Assembly: GCF_910592395.1 (NCBI RefSeq)
Contig: NC_088314.1
Span: forward strand, 20,356,070 to 20,420,069
DNA length: 64,000 nt
Reading direction: 5' to 3'
From: Lineus longissimus
Taxonomy: Eukaryota > Nemertea > Pilidiophora > Heteronemertea > Lineidae
Positions 37,501 through 49,000 of this stretch are shown here, in pieces; within the stretch, counting starts at the first letter, position 1; the number at the start of each line of letters is the position of its first letter. Both the position numbers and the translations under genes were made by a program. The notes beneath the pieces were generated by a model. The model had not been told where the DNA came from. It did not search any database and worked only from the letters and a program-made list of their open reading frames with translations.

Positions 37501-40500
37501 CGGCGTGAGTGATCTCATCAGCAGCGGAATCATCGCTGTCGCTGTCAGAAAAGACGATTTTCTTCCCCTTGGTTTTTCCCGAGTCCTGAAATTGTACACA
37601 ACGTTTGGTTAAGTATGATTTATACCAGGGATAGATTACCCTGAAACGGTATAATCAGAGGTCTATCTTGTAACCATCAGTCAAACATTTTGAGGCAGAC
37701 ATTACGCATCAGACTTACGATTACAAACATAGCACCAGCAGCAACCCCAACCAGGCCCTCATACATACCACGGCAGCTAGCGCTTCCCTGATCGCTGTCT
37801 TCTTGCTCTGGCTCTCCTGACGCCGCTGTTGAACAGTCTCCATCCTCTTTAAGTCATCTGATTTGTGTTTATCAACTTTAGACATGTTTTTCGTCGTCTT
37901 GTCCTTATTTTTCTTCTTCTCTTTCTGAAAATTATGAATTCTAAATTACAAAAAACGATTACGATTCAGAAGATTCTTCCTACATGATTGATACTCAAGA
38001 CAAGAATTTCTTAGCAAGGATACGCAGAACCAATATTTCTGAGGAAATCTGGTGAAAGTACACATCCTCGAGAACATGGGTGAATCTCCTAGTCAATGGC
38101 TTGAATGGTAAAGACTGAACTAGCTGATTTCCTCACAAACATTGGAAACCAGGACAGCGTTTAAAGAACCAATTTTAAGATGGACTTACCTTTGACTGGA
38201 CTCCAGTGTCCTTGCTATCAGCCTGCCGGGAGAGACCAGTAGAAACAATGTCGGAGACCTTCAATATGCTACGCTTTTTCCCTTGTGGTTCACTCTTCAA
38301 ATTGTCCAATTCCGCATCTGAACTCGCCTCAGACTCTCCACTCTCCTCCGATTCGGACACCTCTTTCAATTTCTTTAAATTTCCAATCTCCTTTCCTGCA
38401 GTCTTCTCTGAAGATGTATCCGACTCCGCCTCACTTGAATCGGACGAATCAGAGTCACTCGAAGTATCCTGCTGTTTTGCAACCTTTGAGTTGAATTTGG
38501 AAGACACTGAAACAGCCGATTCTGAGATAGACTTCTTTGGCAATTTCTTATTTGAAACTTCACTTTTCACAATTTCATTTCGAGCAGTTTCTTGAACATC
38601 AGAGTTGCTAGAGTCAGAGTCAGCAGATTCTGAATCCGATTCAATCTTGTCAGAGTCTGATTCAATCTTATCCGAGTCTGATTCAATTTCATCTGAATCT
38701 GATTCAATCTCATTTGAAGCAGACGACTTAGTTTTGGCAAAGTCAACTTGAGACACGGACGGCTGGATATTTTCAGAATCTGAAGTTGCATCACTTGACT
38801 CCTCATCAGATTCTGAACTGTCAGAGTCGGACTTCAGCAACAATGCCTTAGCTTTTGAAATGGAGCATCCGGCATTTTTCCCAGCATCTGGACTAGAATC
38901 TGAATCCGAATCTGAACCTGAATCACATGAGACAAAATCGTCATCAGAATCGCTAGAAACAGGTGCAATTTTGCTTGAATTTTTAACCTTAGAGTTAGCA
39001 CCAGACTTGCTTGCAATCTTGGAACCAGAAACATTCAAATTGGTTCTTACACCGGCAAGTTCTTTAGTAGTTGAACTTGTCACGCCAGCACCTCGAACAA
39101 CAACTTCTGTCTCACTATCCGAGTCGGAATTGGACTCAGACTCTTCTGACTTGGAGTCACTGAAGTCTGATTTCTGTTTTGATGTCAAACGAGTTTCAGC
39201 GACATCGTCCAAACCGCTTGCAAACTCATCAAAAACTGAAACATTCAAACCGACAGTTTTTGAAGCAGGTTTTTTTTTCAGGGGAAGAGACATCTTCGGA
39301 GTACTCTGTGACTTTGCAACGGAAGTATCCAATTTTTTTCGCATATTTGAAAAAAGTTCATCCGTATCTGCCGAACCTGCCGAGTCCCTGTCATCTGCAT
39401 CATCCAGTTTGTCAACAACGCCACCCGCATCATCAAATGACACAATATCTTTGCGGGAAATTTTCATCTTTTTGACCGGCTTGGTCCAAGACAAATTTCC
39501 TTGTTTCGGTTCATGAAATGCCTCCACTTTTTCCAAGTCATCCTCATCGCTACCATCAAAAGCAACTGATTTTTCCGGAAAAATTTCCACCTTTTCTTTT
39601 TTTGCAGATTTCTTTTTCTTTTTAATCTTGTTTCTAGAGTCGTCATTCAAATCATCATTACCAGAACAACTTGGAGTAACAGGGCCAAAAACATCAGCAA
39701 CCCCCGTTCCCAGTTTCAGTTTCTTTGCCTTGACAACGGAATCATTTTCCTCATCAGACGATACCAATGACTTAGCAGCAGACGCCCTCTTCCCCTTCGG
39801 TGTTACTTTCTTCTTAACTTGAATCCTGCTCAGAATATCATCAATATCAGTCGAAGCGTCAGAGTCAGAATTCCCACCAGAATTGTCAACAATACCATTT
39901 TCTCTCGCTGGTCGGCCTCCAACTGGTTCTGCCGTTAAGATAATTTCATCGGTCTCTTGTGACACGTGCAAAACCTTCTCGAAACATTTCTGTCCCTTTC
40001 TTGCACGACTTGCCTCGACCCCACTGTCACTATCCGTGCCGTCCGTTTCCATAGATGAATCCGACATATCTCCCCGATTATTAGTCTCATCCATATCTCT
40101 CCTTGGACGTTTCATCGCAATGATTTCATCAGTATCGTCAGAATCCAAATCATCTCTGACATCAACCGCTTTCACTCTCCCGCGCGACACAACTTCAAAC
40201 TCCTCAAGCCTTGAACGCTCGGCTTCTTTCACTTCACGCAGAACATCAGCATTCACGGAAGACGTGACAGATTTCTTCTTCTTCTTTTTCATAGCAGGAA
40301 AGACTCCCATTTTCTTTTTCTCAATCTCGGAATTCTTTTCATCCATTTCCCAGGTTAATTCATCAACGTCTGCAGGCTCAGCTGGCACATCCTTCAGGAC
40401 CTGTAAACTATGAGTATATTTCGACGGATCGACCTTCATAATCTAAACAAGGTCAAGGAAAATATTTGGAAAGAGGTAGGTCGAAATGATGGCGATGTCG

Positions 40501-41690
40501 TGCTCTTCTGGAGTTTTGGAACTTTGATAAGAACGACGCAACAAGTTCTGAACACCCAGAATGAGATGTACTGTAAAAGGCTCAGCCCAAAAAACACCCT
40601 TTTAATTTTAAGGCTTCAAAATGACTTACGATTAAAAATCAATTTTTCAAAAAGGATACTTTCTTCCCATCTTTTCGTCTCATATACACAACCGGCAGAG
40701 CACGACCAAATTTCCCAACAACCCAGTTCTGAAAAAAGTGTTAATTAGGTGTTTACATTTTTTCAGCAACAATGGTTTATTCTTCGTGAGGATTTGAGAC
40801 AAGGTACATACTGCTACTCCAGACTTCGGAAATCTGTGGACAAGCGTTTCCTCCTGAGGATATCTAGTAACATAATTACCTCTTCCCCAGGTACTGGGTC
40901 CCCAGGTTTAGACCCCGGGACTCGGATGTCCTTGGGAGTCTTGACCAACGGTGAAGCCGTGGCTTCCTTCTCCTTTTGGTTGTGAGCAACTCTTTCTTTC
41001 TGAAGCCTGGAATACGATGAGGAGATGATTTGCTAGTCATAATTAGGTGTACTCTGGGCCAACTTTGCGATAGCTGAATTGAGGAGCTGCATTTATGTTG
41101 GCTCCTGAATCAGTATGAGTGTATAATTATACAGGAATTCAAGAACAAGGGTAATTTGGTGTCTCATGATTTGTAACCCCTCGGTTTGGGGATTGAAAAC
41201 TACAATATTTGTAATTTTACTTATGGTTCATAAACATACCTCTCCAGGAAGCTCTCCTTGGCTACCTGTATACTGAGAGTTGAACCTTTCCACTTTGCAC
41301 CATTGTAGGTCCCCACACCTAAATGAGAAAAACAAATTTGATAAAGAATAAGAAACAAAGCCTCACTTTGGGTCGCTTGGCTGATCGAAACTACAATAGA
41401 CTTTTTATTTTCTGGCCATTTTCTGCCAACGTAATGATGTTGGCATCATGTAACTTGAAATAATACTGGTAACAGGATTGGTAAATGAACTTAAACGTAC
41501 ACTTTTTGAAGTTGTCTGGAGTTGACTCAAGATTGAGGTGGGCAAATGTCTTCACTGGTTCACCATCTGCACTTTTCCTTGTCTTTAACTCCACATTGCT
41601 AACATCACCAAATCTTCCAAGTCGGTCCTTCAAGTCCGCTTCACTGATGCCGGCAAACAGGCCTCCGATGAACAACCGCTTTGTTTCCAT
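34552..41690 (-). CDS. NOL8: NOL8, nucleolar protein 8
   Basis: Exons in transcript order: 41690-41501, 41318-41240, 41006-40880, 40728-40660, 40442-38190, 37924-37769, 37585-37337, 37124-36907, 36548-36277, 35994-35874, 35706-35633, 35518-35436, 34647-34552. The total is 3,987 nt, or 1,328 residues (human about 1,170). Residues 1-89 form an RRM: RLFIGGL (RNP2-like), then WKGSTLSIQVAKESFLER, as in NOL8. NWVVGKFGRALPVV and KVDPSKYTHSL follow. The 2.25 kb exon codes a Ser/Asp/Glu-rich region. The C-terminal third matches NOL8: FRIRPQFEGKAGKK, VHFDPTREDHSQFE, LPEVSKERFYEVSTDLKDVF, LFFFSLDDTRIK, QDWWEKR. NOL8 is a nucleolar RNA-binding protein needed for rRNA processing and cell growth. AG ends 7 nt upstream of the ATG, so a non-coding first exon is likely within 41700-42010. 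The fourth intron is U12-type. Confidence 0.93.
34990..35422. mobile_element. Inverted-repeat element with palindromic termini (family B, copy 2)
   Basis: Long terminal inverted repeats at about 35023-35109 and 35338-35422. Each contains the perfect 18 bp palindrome CCACGTAGATCTACGTGG (35037-35054 and 35391-35408). The interior has repeated ATGGCGATGGCGTAGTTC / GAACTACGCCATCGCCAT hairpins. It lies in the last NOL8 intron. It shares ends and interior with 30446-30795. Confidence 0.9.
38636..38720 (-). repeat. In-frame ~24 bp repeat coding IESDSDK/E
   Basis: Inside the large NOL8 exon the protein reads IESDSDE-IESDSDK-type units about four times in a row. The repeat keeps the frame and the casein-kinase-2-like acidic serine character of the region. 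Confidence 0.8.
40443..40659 (-). other. U12-type (minor spliceosome) intron in NOL8
   Basis: On the minus strand the donor reads GTATCCTTTTT and the 3' end reads TTCCTTGACCTTGTTTAG. TTCCTTGAC is an exact U12 branch-site consensus (TTCCTTRAC), about 10 nt before the AG. The intron is phase 0, between ...RRKDGKK and IMKVDPSKY. Confidence 0.88.
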
Positions 41691-42010
41691 GACTTTGCTG
41701 AAATCATTTTAAATCAATTAATCACATCTTTTCTAAGTCATACTGTACACCATGTACATCATGTACACCAAATGTACAGCAAGGATAGGCCATTTTTAGA
41801 ACGAGCACAAAATCACTTTGAAAGATGCAAATGCACAACTTTCTGCAACTAAACATTGGCCTTGAATACAAGGATGAATTCTAAAGTCAACAAAAGAAAA
41901 ACAACGGCCTATAATAGCATGATTCGACAAAATGTGAAACCCACGTTTATTTCATGGGCGCAGCCATTTTGGTCAAGAGTACATTCTATCCCAGGACGCA
42001 CCAAATTGCA
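41691..42010. promoter_or_regulatory. Bidirectional promoter region, NOL8 (-) / CENPP (+)
   Basis: The two start codons face away from each other with 320 bp between them. The interval must hold both transcription starts plus the inferred NOL8 non-coding first exon and its intron. The sequence near 41950-42010 (GCGCAGCCATTTTGGTC, then GCGCC downstream) is the most promoter-like. No TATA box was seen. Confidence 0.6.
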
Positions 42011-45000
42011 ATGGCGGCGAATTCAAGTCACCACGAATCTTTTTCCGAATTACATGAACTTTCTCGCGCCGTCTCTAAAACAATACACGAGTAAGTGTAT
42101 TCTGCCGAAAGACACTGAAATGCAGACTTAGAAAAATATTACTTTGAACAAATTTCAACATCCGATTCGGCACATATTTGCCGTCAAAGTCGAGAAAATT
42201 CGTGAAAACTCTTTGCAGGGTCTGCCCCCTACTGGTCGATTTTGTAACTACTGACCAAAACAAGGGCACTGAGCTCAAAATCAAATCATTCCCTTTTCCC
42301 TTTATTCCTTTGTTTCTGTAAGAGTATACAACAGTAGCTGGCACATTTAATTTCACCGTAATGATTTTGATGCAAGTAGATCAAATTGAAGAACTTTTGA
42401 AGGGAAAGGAGACAAATTTAAATATGTTCCTTGGACTTGGTCTTGGAAGTGTCTGACTCAGTCTGAGTAGTCTAGTCTCAGATTCAGAATAACCATTGAG
42501 ACGAACGTGAGAATTTTGTACATCGATGGTCTTTTTAACAAATAGAACAACTATGTTTTAGATTTTCATTTGATGACGGCCATATTAACGGATTTGACAA
42601 AGGCTTTAATGTGTCCTCCAATTACAAGGCGGAGAAGTCTAATTTGGAAAAACAGCTCCAGGACATTGAGAAGGAAGTCACCAGCTTGGAGCATGAGTTG
42701 GAATGTCAACGAGCCACTGGGACACTTGATACTGAAGATGTGAATAAGTTGAGGTAAGAACGCTACATCTATATGAGTAATTGAGAATAGAAGGTTGATC
42801 GAAAAGGCTTGCCGGATTCCGTATAACATCTGATCACCAATTGAAGTAGCCCTATGCTGAAGGATTAGCATGGTTCTCTTGTGATGGGGAGAGATGGGTT
42901 AACTACAAATGGCTATTTCTAGTTCAGAGGGCCAGAGTAAACCTTGCACTGTCTTAAAAAATTCTTTTTTTCATGAAGGAGTTTATTAGGGAAAGATCCT
43001 GAAGATGAGGATTATTATGGCCCACACAAGGAGGAAATTGGAGGAATAACAAAAAAGGTATGCTAGCCAATTCAAATCAATCTTTATATTATCAAAACCT
43101 TAGAATTGAGAAATTAGATCAGTCACTGTGAGTAAAAATAAATTGTAAGCTGTCTGCTTTATATTTTTTCAGCTTGATTTGCTAGCCAAGGTCACTGGAA
43201 TCAGCTTCACGGGGTGCAGATGTTCACTTACGAAATTTGGTAAGTCTTAAGATATTCACAGAATGTTGGTGGCAAAGGTGTAAATACTGGTGTAGTGATT
43301 GTAGGCAAATTAAATATCTTGGAATGTTGCATGCTTTGAGAGCTTAACTTTGCCTTACTTAAATGTGTGTTCTTTCTATTGTTGCAGAATCACGCAACAC
43401 CGAGCGGAAATATATCATCGACGGTAATACGTATGGTCTCAACTTCCAGCTAGAATTCAATGTGATTGAGAGACAGGTAAAAACAACTGCAAGAATTTTT
43501 TGAAATACACTGGAACCCCAGTAACACGACCACTCATGGGACCGAGGTTGAATGGTTGCGTTACCGGGGTGGTCACGTTAGTGAAGTTGAAAATCCGGGG
43601 ACAAAATGCATGGTTAGGTTTTCCTCCCAAAATTGTTGAACTTATTCACAAGTTCAGCCAAAATTTTTTGGGGACTGATGATATTTCTTCATTTTGAGCA
43701 GAAAAAAAACAAGTGAAAAAAATATTTGGACTCAGAAATTTTTTTATCCTTCAGAGTTTAACACTTTTGTATCAGGTTTTTTTTATTAATTGCTTTGTTT
43801 CACATGTTTTCCAGGTAGCAGAAACTCTGACGAATGCCTACATCACTGCCCTGACGATTGCGGTCGATGAAGTTGTCATCGATGAATTGGAGTCGCTTAT
43901 ATGCAGGTAAAGATATTATTGCCAATTCATTTAGTTCTAGCTAAAACTCCTCTTAAGCTTTGGCCTGGGCATAAGAGAAAGATGAATCAACGACCCACCC
44001 CCTCCCATGCTGATGAAAATAAAATTATTAAGATTTGGAAGATCTTGTGTTCTGACTTATTCCACAGCAAATATATCAGGATCAAAAAAACATTTTGCTT
44101 ACATCTTTTGAGATGTTCTTCTTTGCATTTTTGAAGTTGAACGATGGTCAAAACTTCGTTTTTCAGATGTGAAGACAATAATGCTGTCAATCAGTTCCTG
44201 CGGACGTTTTCAAATTTTGCAAACTGGTTCAGCCAGCGGCAGAAAGCATTTCTGCACTTCAAGGACAAATACCCTGATAGGGTTGATCTGACACAAGGCC
44301 AGTACGGGTCGGTGATGCAGTTTTCAGATCCAGAGAATCGAGGGTAAGTGCCAAATGCCTGCGTCAAAAGGGTTTGAACTTCTTATTGCGAAAAAAATCT
44401 CCAAAATTGTCATTTTGATCAGTTTATACTAGTGTCCTGTGGCAGTTGTGAAAGGGACAGTGTCTTCATACTCTGAAAACCAAGGTTTTTTGGTACAATT
44501 CATCAGTGTCTGTTGTCCTGAGGCTAAGCCTGGGACCAGATTGACGTCTGCTCAACAAGCCCTTCAGTTCATAGATTGCTCCCTCTTTGTTCAATTGTGA
44601 CTCTGTTTTTGATTCAGCGTGATATGGACCGTTTCGTGGAATATGCTGATTACAGTGACTGGCGATGTTACCCCAGACATAGAGCTGTTTGTAAAGGCCC
44701 CTGCACAAAGTAAGTGAAATCTCTCTATTCAAGGGAGACACAGGTACAAGCCAGGTGGGCCAGATTAAGTTTCATGAAGTGGCCAATAGGTTTCTCTGCT
44801 ATCTCAAAGTAAATCAGCACTTTTCCTAAAATAGTGGTCTTTTTGCTATGAAATCGACATGGGACTGTTAGCTCAACATTTTCAATGGGATTTACACGAG
44901 CGATACCTAATCCATCATTGCATGAAGTCTCTCATTGAAAAAGGCTTCATCCGGATCTTGAGATTTATTTGACAGTGCATCTCAACTCACTGATATTTCA

Positions 45001-45141
45001 CTCAATAACTTTCTGATTTCAGTGATCGACATGGATGATGATGCTGTCCTCAGACAGACACCAGAGAAATTCTGCTCCCTGCTTCAACATTTCGGGATCG
45101 AACAAGCCATTGACACGATCATTCGAATCACATCATCGTAG
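42011..45141 (+). CDS. CENPP: CENP-P, centromere protein P
   Basis: Exons: 42011-42090, 42562-42753, 42979-43057, 43173-43239, 43388-43476, 43815-43906, 44167-44343, 44618-44709, 45023-45141. The total is 987 nt, or 328 residues (human 288). I chose the start at 42011 (MAANSSHHESFSELHELSRA) because that exon ends in GTAAGT with the phase required by the next exon. Residues ~47-95 form a coiled coil (YKAEKSNLEKQLQDIEKEVT...). LDLLAKVTGISFTG and YGLNFQLEFNVIERQ match the CENP-P RWD region, NWFSQRQKAFLHFKDKYPD the second RWD region, and CSLLQHFGIEQAIDTIIR the C-terminus. CENP-P pairs with CENP-O in the constitutive centromere-associated network at the inner kinetochore. Human CENPP is also head-to-head with NOL8, which strongly supports both calls. 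Confidence 0.9.
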
Positions 45142-46004
45142 CCCTGTTGGAAGGGGTTTCAAAAGTTAAACGCTCTTATAGACGATATTCAGAGAACTTT
45201 GTTATGGAAGTTTAGAGAACTTTGCAGACATTCATGCTTTATATTGAGAAGGAATTTGTCAAATTTCTTTGATTTGTTCACCAAAAATGGACTGAGATTT
45301 TATCTAAGTTATGAACTATTGTGACCTTATTTTTAAATTTCGGTCGACATTTTGCAAGGTTTTGATTGATATGATATTTAGTGAATCTTGCGACAAAATA
45401 AGGTTGAGTAGGTGAGGACTTTATCTTGATAATGTCAAGATGGGGGGGGGGGGTCAATCAATTTCGATTTTGCTCGACAGTATAGATACAGACCTAACTT
45501 TTAGCTATTAGACCTGTGTTCTATTCGTGTGTCAGATGTGCAAATACAGCACATCTGATTGGTTGTTAAATGGATTTTGATAGCCCTGATTGGGTACCAG
45601 TTCTCTAGTTGGCCAATCAAAAATGTGTTTGAAACAAATCCTGATTGATATGAGGAAAGTTTAAGAAAATTCTGGGAATTAATATAATTTTAAAACCTGC
45701 TGGGTGAAAATCAGTTAGAGAAAAGAGAGTTAAAACAAAAAGAAATTAAATTTTTTAGTGTTAATGAGGAATGTATTGATTTACAGTTGAAATTTACCGA
45801 GAGCTCCAATTTTGAAGTTTGAAATAAATGTCAATAGGACTGATATTTAACTTATTGATTTATTGATTTATTTTTTACTGTTACCTATTTACTGGGCATC
45901 TTGAATGAATCTAATCAGTCCGGTCAGAGGAGCACCTAGACCCTGTCCTTCCCGGTCACCTCTGAGCTAACTCGATACTTGCGGACTTGGTGAATTTGAG
46001 GAGG
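45142..46004. other. CENPP 3' UTR and spacer to the next gene
   Basis: About 860 bp without an exon. It contains a G run near 45443 and a candidate AATAAA for CENPP at 45823-45828. The remainder must serve as the 5' region of the following same-strand gene. No promoter element was recognised. Confidence 0.55.
45823..45828 (+). promoter_or_regulatory. Candidate polyadenylation signal of CENPP
   Basis: AATAAA 680 nt after the CENPP stop and about 180 nt before the next start codon. Confidence 0.5.
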
Positions 46005-46068
46005 ATGTTGGTTGTTTTTGTGGTGGGGCTGCTGGCCTCTGCTGGATTCTGCCATGCGGCTTCCCCTG
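46005..46068 (+). other. Signal-peptide exon of the multi-module gene
   Basis: The exon codes MLVVFVVGLLASAGFCHAASP and ends in phase 1 before GTAAGT. Cleavage after CHA or HAA is likely. The first intron, about 1.7 kb, is the longest of the gene. Confidence 0.85.
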
Positions 46069-49000
46069 GTAAGTCAATTTTGTTCTTTTCAACCTGGTAA
46101 GAATAAGAGAGCCCTTGTTGCAGGCTGCAGGAGTTCCCACCTCCCATGACATGAAAGTGAGTATATTCTTGAAACGATCCAAGGGCCTGCTATATGAGGA
46201 TGCAATTGTTGGACGGCGACATTCTCTATTATGGATGGTGATTTTCGTCTCAGATGGGACATGTCTATACCATTTGACCTCTGTTCTAACGACACCTCCC
46301 TATTGAGGACACCTCCCTATTAAGGACAGCGTTTGTTAGTCCTAAGAGTGTCCTTTAAGGCTCTATTGAAAAAATGATTTAGTAACACTAATGAGCAGTT
46401 ATTCAAAATCTTGCTCTTGAGTCTTTTAACATTTGGATTTATTCAGCTAAGTCTATCATGACATAAGCCAATTGTCAGTTGTTAATCCCTTATCATGAGT
46501 GCTATTGACAAGATTACCTTGTTCATGGGCTCAACCACTTCTTCTTAGGTGTGCAAGCAATGAAGTTTATGAATGAACTCAAATGAAGTTAAATGAGTTT
46601 ACCTCAATCTTGTTCATAATGACCACCTCTTCCCCCTGTCCCAAAGTGGTATAGTCCATTAGAAGTCCTCGTACCTTTACAATGATATAGATCCCTAAAC
46701 CTTGCTAATCAGCAGATAAATCGTCACAGCAGAGTTATTTCACTCAATTATAAGGTCAGATTTTGGGGACTGGCAAATATGAAGTTTTAATAACGCTTTT
46801 TGAGACAGTTTCTAAAGAAAATGTTGAATAATGTTTTCCCTATTTTGAGGAGTTTGTCATGGTGATTCTTGCGAAATGTCTAAAAATGCAAAGTTCCCAC
46901 GATTTACCCCTCCTTTTTGGGTTTGAAGCAAGACTAAAGAAAAGTCGCCCTGGTAGTTTTTGCTGGAATCACAATCATAGGGATGGATCCTTAAGCACTC
47001 GGCCCCTTTGGCCTCAATTAAGGTCACAAAGTGTTAATGAATTGACAGGCGCTTATTTTTCTTGACATGCTTGATTGCTCCAATTATGTCGAAGGTGTTA
47101 CACCCTTTAGAATAAATACACTCATTATGTCACCCTTAAATATATCGATGAGTGAGTTTATTTGTTTCCATGGTTACTATCTTTACGAGACATAACTCAA
47201 GATGATGATTGACATGAAAGGATGTCAAGTGGTTTGTTGTCAGTCTTTGTAACCTAATTGGCTTTTGATTATGTTGGGTGTTAAAAAGTCATTTCAACAG
47301 AAATAATTTTTTGATTGTTGTAAGATAAAAATGAGTTGAGAATTCACCCTATTGATAATGACACCGATATCTTGGAGAGGGACTTCTGAATTGGCCTTAT
47401 TTCCATTTCATTCAAACCAGACACATCTATGATGAAAATATTAAAGTATTCTGTTAAATGTCAATTGGGTGATAACCCAGGGGTCAGATTTGTAAGGTAG
47501 GCCCTTGACTTGGATGACTGGGCCTGATTCCCAGGCCTATTTCTGTCAAGAAGGTGTCGGCTATTTCAACTATTTGTAGGTGGAAAGGTTAATAAGTAGT
47601 TAAGTCTTCCTTCTGTCATATTAAGTCATTAGCATCAACAAGCTCATTAGCATCCAACCCTGGACTTAAAAGATTGGAACCTGCAGTAATACACACTCCA
47701 ACCAAATGCAAAAAAACGAAACACCGCCCAATTGTTTTCTCTTCAGATTGTGCAGCAGAGCTTGGTCTGGAAGATGGCCGTATCAAGAGTCACCAGCTGA
47801 GTGCAAGCTCGATGAGTCCAGGTGCTGACATCGATGATGTCAGGTTCGACTGCTGTAAAGGTAAAATGAAATGTTTGATAAGCCATCACTCTGTAGCGTT
47901 ACTCCAAAAGTGATGCTGGTCAACCACAGGTTTAAGGGCTTTAGTAAGGGGTCTTGTTTTCAGGCACGTCATGAGTGCTCGACCCTGCCAACTTCAATGG
48001 CCTTTTACGGCCCAGGTTTTAAATCAGAGTTTTCCTTCTCCTAGACTGGTTGCCTACCTTGCCAGGGCTGAGGAGGCCAGTCTTCCCCCTGAAACAGGTG
48101 GCTCTAGTTTACAGGATACCAGTGGGGGCTCAGGAGGCCAGTCTTCCCCCTGAAATAGGTGGCTCTAGTTTACAGGATACCAGTGGGGGCTCAGGAGGCC
48201 AGTCTTCCCCCTGGAACAGGTGGCTCTAGTTTACAGGATACCAGTGGCGAGCAGTCAAACCTGTAGGCCAATTTGCATGTAGCTTGGTGTCGCCTGTTCT
48301 TGCCTGACCTGAGCAGGTGAACTGGTTCAGAGGCTACCAGTGATAACCAGCCCAACCTGAGGTATAGCTTAGTCTGACCTGTCTGTGATGAAACAATGAC
48401 ACACAATATTCAATAATGCCTTGCCACATTGGCATAGGTAGTCCAGCCTGTATTTTGATCATTCGAACTCTCAACTATTTTCCGATCCAGGAGACTACCC
48501 AGGTGGTTTCTGCCTCCAAAAAGAAGACAACCCTTGGTTCCAGGTCGACTTCGGCACGATGACAGCCGTGTCGGGAATCAAACTTCAGCTGACCGACTCC
48601 AAAGAAAGCTTCGTCAAGTCGTTCCACTTTCAATACCTCAGACACGACAAGGACGAGTTTCTCTATTTCAACAATGGCAACGTGCAATATGTGAGTTCAA
48701 AACAATTTGAAGTTACTGACATTGATGCCATTTGCAAGACTTTCCAACTACCACAAAAGCAGCTTGTCGGGTGCTAAGCTGAACCAAGGGTCACCAGAAT
48801 CAACCAGGGTGCTTCAGGGGGAACCAAGCTGCAGACTCCAGCTTGCTTGGTTAAAAATAATTATTTTTGTTTTTGAGTCCCAAAGCTGATTTTAGCCACC
48901 AAATACTTCACATGGAAAATGAGTACATACAACAAGTCCATTCTCAGGTCATACCTTAGAACTGTACTTTGTGGGATAGAGGCTGTTTCAAGCTGGCTGT

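Noticed and set aside
38206-40413. Plus-strand frames rich in Ser/Leu (up to 218 codons) opposite the big NOL8 exon
   Set aside because: They are antisense shadows of an acidic serine-rich coding exon, whose codon use keeps the opposite frames open.
42360-42470. Alternative first exon of CENPP starting at an ATG near 42361
   Set aside because: It runs to a stop without a good donor in the needed phase. The exon at 42011-42090 has GTAAGT and the correct phase.
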